From the NCBI GenBank assembly GCA_041666525.1, contig JBAYGT010000013.1, forward strand, positions 4,893 through 68,892: a DNA stretch of 64,000 nucleotides, in the 5' to 3' direction. The notes beneath the pieces are model-generated. The model saw only the letters and a program-made list of their open reading frames with translations, was not told where the DNA came from and did not search any database. Of this stretch, positions 55,697-63,991 are shown piece by piece. The translations under genes and the position numbers were made by a program. Origin of the DNA: JBAXTZ01 sp041666525 (GTDB taxonomy: Bacteria; Bacillota; Negativicutes; JBAXTZ01). The stretch's first letter is position 1; each line of letters starts with the position of its first letter.

Positions 55697-56788
55697 ATGA
55701 AAATAGCTATTATTGGAGCCGGGCCTGCGGGGGTGTATGCAGCCATAACAGCTGCAACTCACGGCGCAGAAGTAACAGTATTCGAAAAACGCTGCGTGGG
55801 TGAAGGAATTGTTTGCGGAGAGTGTATATTTGATTTTTTTGGAACGCTACAACAACCCCGATATGGATATCGTTATACAGTAGAAAACATTATTGTTCAT
55901 GCTCATAATACATATACGAAGGCGGTTGCAAAATACAACCGCCTTTGGATGATGGACCGAAGCGCTTGGCAGCGTGGATTGGCGGCGGAGGCTGTTGGGC
56001 TTGGAGTGAAAATTCATGAAAACAAGGAAATCTTACCAGCGCAGTTAAGACAATTGAGTCAGGAATTTGATTTCATCATTGATTGCAGCGGTGCGCCCTC
56101 CGTTACCGGTCAGGCCTATGGTTTTCATAGCGAATATTTAAATAAATTCAACGTTGCTTGTCAATACGAGTTGCGCGGCGATTTTTCTAAGTTCAAAAAA
56201 TCAATTTTGATTGGCTTTCTTCCCGATATTCCCGCCGAGAACATGCCCGGCTACTATTGGATATTTCCCAAAGACGATCAAAGTGCCAATGTTGGTATCG
56301 GATATCGTACTGATACGAAGGGCAAAACAGTTAATTTGTGGCAAAAACTTGATGAAGTTATTCGCTTGGAAAATTTGCAAACTATGACGATTACGGGTAG
56401 GGGCGGCGGATTTCTCCCAATATCCAGACCGAATAAGCTTGTCCATGACAATATTTTGCTTGTCGGAGATGCCGCCGGAATAACTTCGGAATTCAGCGGC
56501 GAAGGAATTGATTTGGCATGTATAAGCGGCACCTTGGCGGCGCGTGCGATACTGGATGGCGACGTGTCCGGTTATCAAAACCGGCTTAACTTGCTGCTCA
56601 AAGAAAAGTTTGCGCTGGACAAAACTATTACCAAATATATGCAAAACAGTAATTTGGTTGAAATTGACGGATTAGTCGATGCGGTTTTTAATAAAAAAAT
56701 TATTCTCAATCCACGGACAATGACGATTGCCTATAAATTGCTCAAAATGATCGTCTTGTGGAAGATCAGAAAACGAATTATAGCATGA
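55697..56788 (+). CDS. FAD-dependent oxidoreductase, geranylgeranyl reductase-like
   Basis: A 363-residue flavoprotein of the geranylgeranyl reductase / p-hydroxybenzoate hydroxylase group. The N-terminal FAD motif is IIGAGPAGVYAAITAATHGA with VTVFEKR; a Cys-rich segment GEGIVCGECIFDFFG follows; the second FAD motif is ILLVGDAAGITSEFSGEG (about residue 255). Family members reduce double bonds of prenyl chains or hydroxylate aromatics. The substrate is unknown here. The SDR gene follows at 30 nt and the pair probably forms one unit with the EIIC gene upstream. Confidence 0.82.
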   Translation: MKIAIIGAGPAGVYAAITAATHGAEVTVFEKRCVGEGIVCGECIFDFFGTLQQPRYGYRYTVENIIVHAHNTYTKAVAKYNRLWMMDRSAWQRGLAAEAVGLGVKIHENKEILPAQLRQLSQEFDFIIDCSGAPSVTGQAYGFHSEYLNKFNVACQYELRGDFSKFKKSILIGFLPDIPAENMPGYYWIFPKDDQSANVGIGYRTDTKGKTVNLWQKLDEVIRLENLQTMTITGRGGGFLPISRPNKLVHDNILLVGDAAGITSEFSGEGIDLACISGTLAARAILDGDVSGYQNRLNLLLKEKFALDKTITKYMQNSNLVEIDGLVDAVFNKKIILNPRTMTIAYKLLKMIVLWKIRKRIIA

Positions 56789-56818
56789 AAAGAAAATGTT
56801 AAGTGTGAGGATGAAAAA

Positions 56819-57589
56819 ATGAAAACCAAACTTCAGGGGAAAATTGTTTTTATTACCGGAGCTTCCAGCGGTATCGGCGCAGCTTGCGCGCGAGCGTTTG
56901 CCGAACAGGGCGCAAATTTAGTTTTGACTGCACGAAATATTGATAAACTAATCGGACTGGCTGCCGAACTTGAACAAAAATATAACATTAAAGTCATTGC
57001 ATTGAAAATGGACGTGCGTGACCGCGTCGCAATCAAGACAGCAATAGCGCAGTTGCCGTGCGGCGGGAAAAATGTGGATATACTTATTAACAATGCCGGA
57101 CTGGCGCTGGGAATGGAAAAAGTTGTCGATGGTAACTCGGATGACTGGGATGTTATGATCGACACTAATGTCAAAGGGGTGCTTAATGTTTGCAAAGAGT
57201 TGCTGCCGGGTATCGTTGAGAATGAAGGACAGATAATCAATATCGGGTCGGTCGCCGGAATCTATCCCTATATCAACGGTGCGGTATATTGTGCTAGCAA
57301 AGCCGCAGTTAAATTTATTACCGATGCCATCCGGATGGAAATGGTAGATAAGCCGATAAAAGTTACCAATATTCAGCCGGGGATGGTTGAAACTGAGTTT
57401 TCGATGGTGCGTTTTAAAGGTGATAGTGAGCGGGCCAAGAAAATTTATGCCGGAATTACTCCGCTTACGCCGGAAGATATTGCCGATATTGTTGTATACA
57501 CCGCAGTACAGCCAAAACACGTTCAGATTTGCGAAGTGACGGTAACAGCATTGCATCAAGCGCCGGTTGGAGCAATTTACAAAAAATAA
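56819..57589 (+). CDS. Short-chain dehydrogenase/reductase (YdfG-like)
   Basis: A 256-residue classical SDR. Cofactor loop VFITGASSGIGAACA, NNAGLALGM, the catalytic serine in INIGSVAGIYPY and the Tyr-x3-Lys in YCASKAAVKF are all present, followed by IQPGMVETEFSMVRF. The similarity in spacing is to the 3-hydroxy-acid/serine dehydrogenase YdfG group, which uses NADP. GAGG precedes the ATG. Substrate unknown. Confidence 0.92.
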   Translation: MKTKLQGKIVFITGASSGIGAACARAFAEQGANLVLTARNIDKLIGLAAELEQKYNIKVIALKMDVRDRVAIKTAIAQLPCGGKNVDILINNAGLALGMEKVVDGNSDDWDVMIDTNVKGVLNVCKELLPGIVENEGQIINIGSVAGIYPYINGAVYCASKAAVKFITDAIRMEMVDKPIKVTNIQPGMVETEFSMVRFKGDSERAKKIYAGITPLTPEDIADIVVYTAVQPKHVQICEVTVTALHQAPVGAIYKK

Positions 57590-57656
57590 ACAATTGCACT
57601 TTTTACTGTAATAGTTTGTTGTAAAAACGCGCGAACTAATTAACAGCTAGAAATAT

Positions 57657-57691
57657 AAAAGACCGCCGGCAATCCTGCACGGCGGTCTTTT
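57657..57691. terminator. Bidirectional terminator
   Basis: A 12-bp perfect stem (57657-57668 with 57680-57691) with an 11-nt loop and A/T ends on both strands lies between the SDR gene (+) and tryptophanase (-). Confidence 0.9.
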
Positions 57692-57701
57692 ATGTTTTAA
57701 A

Positions 57702-59060
57702 CTATTCGCAATAATCAAATTCACAAGTGAAGTGCCGCAACGCTTTTGGCGCTTTGGCAATCTTCATACCGCGGGCGTTGGCGCGATTTTGGAATACTTC
57801 CTCAACAACTTCGGCGACATATTCCATGTGCGACTGGGTATAGACTCGGCGCGGGATTGCCAGTCGTACTAATTCCAGTCCTTTGTAGTCGCCGTGCTCA
57901 TTGAACATTACGCTGCCGATTTCACAACTGCGGATGCCACCGGCTTTGTAAAGTTCGCAAGCCAGCACCTGTCCGGGCAATTGTTCGCGCGGGATGTGCG
58001 GATAAAACGCCTGAGCGTCGATATAAACGGCGTGGCCGCCAGTCGGTTCGATAATTTGTACGCCGCATGCCAGTAGTTTTTCGCCGACGAATTCGGTTGA
58101 ACGGATGCGGTAGAGGAGATAGTTTTCATCGAGAACTTCATACAGTCCGGTGGCCAGCGCGTCAAGGTCGCGCCCGGCCAGTCCGCCATAAGTCGGAAAT
58201 CCTTCAGTAAGGATGAGGACATTTTTCGCTTCGTCAAACCACTCCTGATTGCGCATCAACAGCAAACCGCCGATATTGACGATGCCGTCTTTCTTGGCGC
58301 TGATGGTTGATGCATCGCAAAGATCAAAAATTTCGCGGACGATTTCCTTGACTGATCGGTTTTCCTGACCGGCTTCGCGGTGTTTGATAAAGTAGGCATT
58401 TTCTGCAAACCGGCAAGCATCGAGAATAAGTGGCTTGCCATATTTGTCGCAAACGGCTTTAACGGCGCGCAGATTGGCAAGGCTTACCGGTTGGCCGCCG
58501 CCGCTGTTGTTGGTTATTGTCATCATTACTGCCGGAATATTGGCAGCTCCATATTCTGCAAAGCAGCGCTCGAGTTTGTCGATATCCATGTTGCCTTTAA
58601 ATGGATGGCGCAGCTTGGGATTATAGGCTTCGTCGATTACCAGATCAAGCGCTTTGGCGCCGGTGGCTTCGCAATTTGCGCGGGTCGTATCGAAATGGCT
58701 GTTGTTAGGAATGACTTTACCCGGACCGCCGATGACTGAGAATAGAATTTTCTCGGCAGCACGGCCCTGATGAACCGGCATGACGAGCGGTAAACCCATG
58801 ATGTCATGAACGGCGGCTTCCAATCGATAAAAACTGCGGGCTCCGGCATAAGATTCATCGCCGCGCATCAATGAGGCCCATTGTTCGCTGCTCATGGCGC
58901 CAGTACCGCTGTCAGTCAATAAATCAATTATTACGTGTTCGGCGCGGAGCAAAAACAAATTGTTACCGGCGGCTTTCAGATAGCGTTCGCGTTCTTCACG
59001 AGTGGTCATGGATATTGGTTCTACCATCTTGATTCGGAAAGGTTCAATTATGGTTTTCAT
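57702..59060 (-). CDS. tnaA: Tryptophanase (beta-eliminating lyase)
   Basis: A 452-residue PLP lyase of the tryptophanase/tyrosine phenol-lyase family. It has EPFRIKMVEPI, DLLTDSGTGAMS, MPVHQGRAAEK and the PLP lysine in ISAKKDG (Lys257). Two positions favour tryptophanase: Ile381 in GIRSCEIG, where tyrosine phenol-lyase has Arg, and His443 in LRHFT, where tryptophanase has His and the phenol-lyase Phe. It would turn tryptophan into indole, pyruvate and ammonia. AGGAG precedes the ATG. No tryptophan-containing leader peptide is seen in the 168-nt upstream gap, which it shares with the divergent amidohydrolase gene; a TATAAT on - at 59184-59179 is a possible -10. Confidence 0.88.
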   Translation of the reverse strand: MKTIIEPFRIKMVEPISMTTREERERYLKAAGNNLFLLRAEHVIIDLLTDSGTGAMSSEQWASLMRGDESYAGARSFYRLEAAVHDIMGLPLVMPVHQGRAAEKILFSVIGGPGKVIPNNSHFDTTRANCEATGAKALDLVIDEAYNPKLRHPFKGNMDIDKLERCFAEYGAANIPAVMMTITNNSGGGQPVSLANLRAVKAVCDKYGKPLILDACRFAENAYFIKHREAGQENRSVKEIVREIFDLCDASTISAKKDGIVNIGGLLLMRNQEWFDEAKNVLILTEGFPTYGGLAGRDLDALATGLYEVLDENYLLYRIRSTEFVGEKLLACGVQIIEPTGGHAVYIDAQAFYPHIPREQLPGQVLACELYKAGGIRSCEIGSVMFNEHGDYKGLELVRLAIPRRVYTQSHMEYVAEVVEEVFQNRANARGMKIAKAPKALRHFTCEFDYCE

Positions 59061-59228
59061 CTGTAACTCCTGAACGTTATTTGTCTCATAAATTAGTAAA
59101 TTCGACGCAGTGTACTAAAATACCTGCATCATAAAAGACCGATATAAAAATAAATCGATTACGAAGCAGGAATATCTGATTATATGTAGAAATATTTATC
59201 ACAACTAAAGTTTTAAAAGGAGCAAAAC

Positions 59229-60416
59229 ATGGATATTCAACAAATCAAAGACAGTGTCAGTAAAATAAATGATTGGGTTATTAATGTGCGTCGTGACTTC
59301 CATATGCATCCAGAGCTTGGTGGAGAGGAATTTCGTACCAGCAAAAAGATTCAAGAATGTTTGAGCGAGTTAGGTATTCCTTGGAAATTGAGCGCTTATG
59401 ATACCGGGGTGATTGGAATAATCGAAGGAAAGCAGCCCGGAAAAGTTGTGGCGTTGCGGGCGGATATCGACGCATTACCGATGGACGATCGAAAGGTCGA
59501 TTGTGCTTATGCGTCAACAATTCCTGGCATTATGCATGCCTGCGGACACGATGCGCATACGGCAGTGCTGTTAGGCGTGGCAAAAGTGCTAAACGATAAT
59601 AAACACAAGTTTTCCGGCAGCGTTAAATTGTTTTTTCAACCTGCCGAAGAGAATATCGGCGGCGCCAAAAAAATGATCGAATTGGGTTGCATGGAGAATC
59701 CGAGAGTAGACTATGTGCTTGGCTGGCATACTGAAAATCTGCAGCCGTTTGCGACAATCGGCTTAATTCCCGGCAAAACCTGTGCTGCAATCGACGATGT
59801 CCGGATAACCGTACGTGGCAAACAATCGCACGGTGCCTATCCGCACACTGGTATCGATGCGATATTAATTGCTTCGCAGCTCGTGGTGGCGTTGCAGTCA
59901 GTTGTCAGTCGCAGCGTTGATCCGCTGGATTCGGTGGTGCTGACCATCGGGCAGATGAACGGTGGAACGGCAGATAATATTATTTGTGATGAAGTGGTAC
60001 TGAGCGGAACACTGCGTACGTTAACCAAAGAAAAACGCGGCGAAGTTGTCGAACGAATCAAGGCGATTTGCGAGAGCCTTTGTTTGGGGTTTGGCGGCAG
60101 TTGTTTGGCAGAAATCAACGCAGATTATCCGGCGCTATTTAATGATCCGGCTATTATCGACAAGATTGCCCGGAATTCTGAAGTGCTTGGCTTTAAAAAT
60201 TACTTCATCCCGCAGCCGGAAATGGGCGGTGAAGATTTTTCCTATTTTGCAGATTGTGCACCGAGCGGCTTCTTCACTATCGGTACCTGGAATCCGGCGT
60301 ATGGTGAACCGCGCAACGCCCATGAAGATAATTTTGATATTGATGACAGTGTGCTGCGGATGGGTGTGGAATTGCAGGTGCTAAATGTGCTGACATTATT
60401 AAGACAAAGTGATTGA
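59229..60416 (+). CDS. M20 family amidohydrolase (N-acyl-amino acid type)
   Basis: A 395-residue zinc amidohydrolase of the M20D group (hippurate, N-acetyl- and indole-acetyl-amino acid hydrolases). It shows RRDFHMHPELGGEE, VALRADIDALPM, the metal site MHACGHDAHTA with PAEENIGGAKKMIE, the dimerisation insert from about residue 190 (GKQSHGAYPHTGID) and the C-terminal EMGGEDFSYF. AAAAGGAG precedes the ATG. It is divergent from tryptophanase. It releases amino acids from N-acyl forms; the acyl group is not known. Confidence 0.92.
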   Translation: MDIQQIKDSVSKINDWVINVRRDFHMHPELGGEEFRTSKKIQECLSELGIPWKLSAYDTGVIGIIEGKQPGKVVALRADIDALPMDDRKVDCAYASTIPGIMHACGHDAHTAVLLGVAKVLNDNKHKFSGSVKLFFQPAEENIGGAKKMIELGCMENPRVDYVLGWHTENLQPFATIGLIPGKTCAAIDDVRITVRGKQSHGAYPHTGIDAILIASQLVVALQSVVSRSVDPLDSVVLTIGQMNGGTADNIICDEVVLSGTLRTLTKEKRGEVVERIKAICESLCLGFGGSCLAEINADYPALFNDPAIIDKIARNSEVLGFKNYFIPQPEMGGEDFSYFADCAPSGFFTIGTWNPAYGEPRNAHEDNFDIDDSVLRMGVELQVLNVLTLLRQSD

Positions 60417-60443
60417 CGGCAAAAATAGCTTGTGGGAGTGTTG

Positions 60444-61007
60444 ATGAACGCTATTTTAGAATTAGATAAAAAACTTCTACTACTGATAAACAAAAATCAC
60501 ACCCCATGGGCCGATAAGCTGATGTGGTTTGTCAGCGAGCGCTTGAATAAAATTCCGTTGCAAATAATTGTTTTTTCGGTTTTGTATTTTGTATTTAGAA
60601 AGCGGTCACCAAGATTACTGATTTCGCTGATAATTTTGATGATGCTGTTAAGTGAGTTGGTTGTTCTGATTGCTAAAAATAAAGTTAAGCGAAAGCGCCC
60701 TTTTGTTAATGACAAAAAGATTCGGATAATAAATGATTATAAATTAAAAGACGCCAGTTTTTATTCGGCCCATGCAGCCAACGCTTTTGTGCCGGTGGTG
60801 CTGGTGGCGTCGATAGTTAAAAACCGGTTCATCAAATTGTTTTTATACTGTGCTGGTTTGGTGGTAGGCTACAGCCGTATATATCTCGGACAACATTATC
60901 CAACTGATGTTTTGGTTGGGGTTATCGCTGGAACAATATTTGGTAAGCTTGGTGCGCTTATTTATAAATTGATAATGCTTTGTAAACAAGTGGTCATTAA
61001 GCTATAA
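60444..61007 (+). CDS. PAP2 family phosphatase (undecaprenyl-diphosphatase-like)
   Basis: A 187-residue membrane phosphatase. The three PAP2 motifs are KVKRKRPF (motif 1), FYSAHAANAF (motif 2, normally PSGH; here SAH) and YSRIYLGQHYPTDVL (motif 3 with the nucleophile His and Asp). About five hydrophobic helices. It resembles BcrC-type enzymes that dephosphorylate undecaprenyl diphosphate outside the membrane. The ATG at 60444 follows GGGAG by 7 nt; a GTG at 60432 is less likely. Confidence 0.85.
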   Translation: MNAILELDKKLLLLINKNHTPWADKLMWFVSERLNKIPLQIIVFSVLYFVFRKRSPRLLISLIILMMLLSELVVLIAKNKVKRKRPFVNDKKIRIINDYKLKDASFYSAHAANAFVPVVLVASIVKNRFIKLFLYCAGLVVGYSRIYLGQHYPTDVLVGVIAGTIFGKLGALIYKLIMLCKQVVIKL

Positions 61008-61008
61008 T
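60980..61008 (+). promoter_or_regulatory. Promoter upstream of the small ORF and rbsD
   Basis: TTGTAA (60980-60985), a 17-nt spacer and TATAAT (61003-61008) form a good sigma-A promoter overlapping the end of the PAP2 gene. Transcription would start near 61015. Confidence 0.65.
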
Positions 61009-61084
61009 GTACTAAAGTTAAAAGTAACCGAAAGTGTAGAGACAAAAGCAAAATACAATAACCGACATAGTGAGAATGAAGATT

Positions 61085-61270
61085 ATGAGTAAAAATCCGC
61101 CGGTATATTTTTATCGACTGGTTACCTTTTTGAAATTGCTGTTACAGCTAATGTTTCAATTGCCTGGCTTTATTGTAAATAATATTGTTCCGTTTGATAA
61201 GCGTAAGTTAAGTTTGGCAATGAAAATATATAAACTTGCTCAGACAATCCGTGGCAATTATCACAAATAA
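61085..61270 (+). CDS. Possible small membrane-associated protein
   Basis: About 61 residues if it starts at 61085 (other in-frame starts are 61076 and GTG 61070). It has one hydrophobic segment (LKLLLQLMFQLPGFIVNNIV) and a basic C-terminus. It follows a good promoter and precedes rbsD, and no other gene occupies the space. The ribosome site is weak. I do not recognise it; it may be a real small protein or only leader sequence. Confidence 0.4.
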   Translation: MSKNPPVYFYRLVTFLKLLLQLMFQLPGFIVNNIVPFDKRKLSLAMKIYKLAQTIRGNYHK

Positions 61271-61313
61271 GACTTATCATTTTTTGCCGTAATGCAATGT
61301 TATGGAGGAATGT

Positions 61314-61712
61314 ATGAAAAAGCAGGGGATGCTAAATTCGGAAATTGCAAAAGTTTTGGCTGATATGGGGCACGCCGACAGCATTTGTATCGCCGACTGC
61401 GGTTTGCCGATTCCCGAAGGTGTCAAGCGAATTGATATTGCACTCAAACTCGGTTCGCCATCGTTTTTGGAAACACTGGAAGCGGTGCTGGCGGATATGC
61501 AGGTTGAAGAAGTTATCTTGGCAGAAGAAATATGTGTTAAGAATTATGAAATTGCGCAAGCAATTGAAGATTTATTTGATGAAAAAACTTCGATAGAGTA
61601 TTGCGGTCATGAACAGTTCAAAGAAAAAACGAAGAACTGTAAAGCAATTATCCGCACCGGTGAATGCTCGCCCTACGCTAATATTATTTTGAAGTCGGGC
61701 GTAATATTTTAA
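61314..61712 (+). CDS. rbsD: D-ribose pyranase
   Basis: A 132-residue RbsD that interconverts pyranose and furanose forms of ribose. It begins with MKKQGMLNSEIAKVLADMGHADS (catalytic His in GHAD) followed by IADCGLPIPEGVKRID, and ends in the conserved IIRTGECSPYANIIL. The ATG at 61314 has GGAGG upstream. No ribose ABC transporter or ribokinase adjoins it, so it may serve ribose released by nucleoside phosphorolysis or imported by another system. Confidence 0.94.
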   Translation: MKKQGMLNSEIAKVLADMGHADSICIADCGLPIPEGVKRIDIALKLGSPSFLETLEAVLADMQVEEVILAEEICVKNYEIAQAIEDLFDEKTSIEYCGHEQFKEKTKNCKAIIRTGECSPYANIILKSGVIF

Positions 61713-61747
61713 ATTGAACGACCAAAACAATCCAAAGGAGAATTGAA

Positions 61748-62536
61748 ATGATTAGGCTGTTTGTTTTGACTTTGCTAGTGACATTTTTGTTAACGACAAC
61801 TGGTTTGGCACGGCCGTTGGTAATTGCACATCGCGGCGGCGCAGATTTGGCGCCGGAAAACACACTTGCTGCTTTTGCCAATAGTATTTTCTGGGGTTGT
61901 GATTATTTTGAATTGGATGTGCATGTCAGCAAAGACGGACAGCTTGTTGTGATGCATGATGGTGATGTCAGCCGTACGACAAATGGTAAAGGCGAAATTT
62001 GTGATATGACATTGGCGGAAATAAAGCAATTGGATGCCGGTATAAAATTCAACCCGTTATATGCCGGGGAGCGGGTGCCGTTGTTGGAACAGGCACTTAA
62101 TCTTGCGCAGGGAAAATGCGGAGTGGTTATCGAAATTAAATATGGCGGACAAAAATATCCGGGAATCGAGCAAAAGGTAGTTGATTGTATTCGTGCTAAG
62201 AACATGATAGATAAAGTACTGGTTATTTCTTTCGATCCGGAGAGCTGTAAAACAGTGAGACAGATTGAACCGAAAATCCGCTGCGGAGTTTTATACGGTG
62301 AGGCGTTGAAAATTCCGGCATGGCAGTTTGCCGAGCAATATAACGCAGAAATTGCATCACCAAATTTCAATTTGGCAACTGCCGCTGAAATCAATGCTGC
62401 CCATGCCCACGGAAAGTTGATTAGCGTTTGGACTATAAATAAAGAAAGCGATATGAAAAAGTATATTGCTTTAGGGGTGGACGCAATAACAACTAACAAT
62501 CCGCCGCTGCTGTTGAAAGTGCTTAACGGGAAATAA
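61748..62536 (+). CDS. Exported glycerophosphodiester phosphodiesterase
   Basis: A 262-residue GDPD. A signal peptide (MIRLFVLTLLVTFLLTTTGLA) leads into the TIM-barrel motif VIAHRGGADLAPENTLAAF, then DYFELDVHVSKDGQLVVMHD with the metal and catalytic residues, and CGVVIEIKYG. The C-terminal SVWTINKESDMKKYIALGVDAITTNNP is typical. It would release glycerol-3-phosphate from phosphodiesters outside the membrane. AAAGGAG precedes the ATG. It belongs to a run with rbsD and the sirtuin gene. Confidence 0.93.
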   Translation: MIRLFVLTLLVTFLLTTTGLARPLVIAHRGGADLAPENTLAAFANSIFWGCDYFELDVHVSKDGQLVVMHDGDVSRTTNGKGEICDMTLAEIKQLDAGIKFNPLYAGERVPLLEQALNLAQGKCGVVIEIKYGGQKYPGIEQKVVDCIRAKNMIDKVLVISFDPESCKTVRQIEPKIRCGVLYGEALKIPAWQFAEQYNAEIASPNFNLATAAEINAAHAHGKLISVWTINKESDMKKYIALGVDAITTNNPPLLLKVLNGK

Positions 62537-62538
62537 TC

Positions 62539-63291
62539 ATGCAAGAAATTAATTTATTGGCGGAGAAACTACGGTCGGCAACCAATTTGTTGATTTTGAC
62601 CGGAGCTGGAATGTCTACGGCTTGCGGTATTCCGGATTTTCGTTCGCCAACCGGTATTTGGAACGGTCCAAACGGCAAACGCAATCAGTACTTGTTTTCC
62701 CGTGACGGATTTACTTACGCGCAGGCCGAATTTTTTATTGCTTTCAAGAAAATGTATACAGAGTTTAGGGAGATAACCAGCGACGAACCTTATGAGTGGT
62801 TGCGAAAACTAGGTGATAGCGGGCTAGAAGCAACAATTGTCACGCAAAATATCGACGGTTTGCATAAACGGTTTACAAGCGAAAATTTTATAGTATACGA
62901 GCTGCACGGTACGGCAGCAACAATGCCCTGTTTGGGGTGTGGTAAAAAATATTCGACGGAGCAGGTTCTTGAGCTATACAATGGCATCGAGGTCCCCAAA
63001 ACGCCGTGCTGTAACCGGCGTTTTGATACCGATATTACCTTGTTTGGTGACGGCTTACCGAATGATTTTGATGACTTGATGCGCAGAATTGACAACTTTG
63101 ATTTTCTGCTGGTTATGGGTTCAAGTCTGGAAGTGGCACCGGTGAATATGATTCCGCGTTATTTTTCGCATAGCAACAAGGCAATAATCAATTTGCAAAC
63201 AACCAGTGTTGATTCGGAATTTGGTATTGTTATTCATGCGGATATCAGCGAATGTTTGCAGGAGTTATTTAATTATTGGAGGTTGTTGTGA
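62539..63291 (+). CDS. Sir2 family NAD-dependent protein deacylase with altered zinc knuckle
   Basis: A 250-residue sirtuin. NAD site LTGAGMSTACGIPDFRSPTGIW, TQNIDGLH and the catalytic His123 in ELHGT are present. The zinc site is atypical: CLGC (131 and 134) is normal but the second pair is CC (157-158) with no spacing, where CxxC is expected; two residues appear deleted. VMGSSLEVAPVNMIPRY is a normal C-terminal motif. It starts 2 nt after the GDPD gene. Acyl preference is unknown. Confidence 0.9.
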   Translation: MQEINLLAEKLRSATNLLILTGAGMSTACGIPDFRSPTGIWNGPNGKRNQYLFSRDGFTYAQAEFFIAFKKMYTEFREITSDEPYEWLRKLGDSGLEATIVTQNIDGLHKRFTSENFIVYELHGTAATMPCLGCGKKYSTEQVLELYNGIEVPKTPCCNRRFDTDITLFGDGLPNDFDDLMRRIDNFDFLLVMGSSLEVAPVNMIPRYFSHSNKAIINLQTTSVDSEFGIVIHADISECLQELFNYWRLL

Positions 63292-63875
63292 GACAGTTGC
63301 TTGTTGGTTTTATTAAGGAATGTATTCAAACGCAGACAAGGTTAAGTTTGCAATCCGGAAGTTTGATTGTACCATTGACTGCGCCGATGCGCGCAATGTT
63401 ACAAAACAAACTTGCAGGTTCGTCCGTTAAATCGGTTGGATTTATTACTGACGGTTTTGATATAACAGTAAGCAGAAGGTTTCCAATTATCGGCGAGCTT
63501 GATTTTACGCTGAAATTTCGTGCTTTCGAAATTCGGCGTGATGGTGGCGATGTAAAAATCCGATTTCGGTTGGACAGTTATAAATTTATAAAATATGTGT
63601 TGCCGCTACTGACGAGTAAACTTGAAAGCAACCAGATGGCGATAGCTGTTGAAAACAATTGTTGGACGATTGATGTTGGTCAAAAAGTTGTTGGAATGTT
63701 CAAGCAACCATGGCAGGATGCCGAGGAACTAAAGCCATTTGTAGAGAAATTGTTTTTTAGTACGGCAGTTACTGTTAGTATGCTAAACAACAGCATTGTG
63801 ATAAAGCCGCGGTTAAGGCTTGACGCCGAAAAGAAGCAAATACTGCTCGATTTTATCGAATCGGCTATAATATAA
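63288..63875 (+). CDS. Hypothetical protein
   Basis: A 195-residue protein with no recognised family. The GTG at 63288 overlaps the sirtuin stop (GTGA) and has GGAGG 5 nt upstream, so it is translated with that gene. It is of mixed alpha/beta character, with basic strands (FDITVSRRFPIIGELDFTLKF), no signal peptide and no clear motif. Position suggests a partner in the same transcript, nothing more. Confidence 0.7.
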   Translation: MRQLLVGFIKECIQTQTRLSLQSGSLIVPLTAPMRAMLQNKLAGSSVKSVGFITDGFDITVSRRFPIIGELDFTLKFRAFEIRRDGGDVKIRFRLDSYKFIKYVLPLLTSKLESNQMAIAVENNCWTIDVGQKVVGMFKQPWQDAEELKPFVEKLFFSTAVTVSMLNNSIVIKPRLRLDAEKKQILLDFIESAII

Positions 63876-63947
63876 ATAAAGGGGCTGTGTAAAAAGCCGT
63901 AGCGCAATAACGATACAAAAGAATACAAAACACAAAACCAAGGAAAG

Positions 63948-63991
63948 CCGGTTAGTAGCGCTGAAAAGAAGAGCGATACTAACCGGTTTTT
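63948..63991 (+). terminator. Rho-independent terminator
   Basis: CCGGTTAGTA (63948-63957) pairs with TACTAACCGG (63977-63986), extended by CGCT/AGCG, then TTTTT. The 63876-63947 stretch before it contains GGCTGTGTAAAAAGCC, a short hairpin, and no gene. Confidence 0.75.

Noticed and set aside
57702..59060. Tyrosine phenol-lyase
   Set aside because: Position 381 is Ile rather than the Arg that binds the phenol group, and position 443 is His as in tryptophanase.
59061..59228. tnaC-type leader peptide for tryptophanase
   Set aside because: No short frame with a tryptophan codon and a ribosome site was found in the 168-nt gap.
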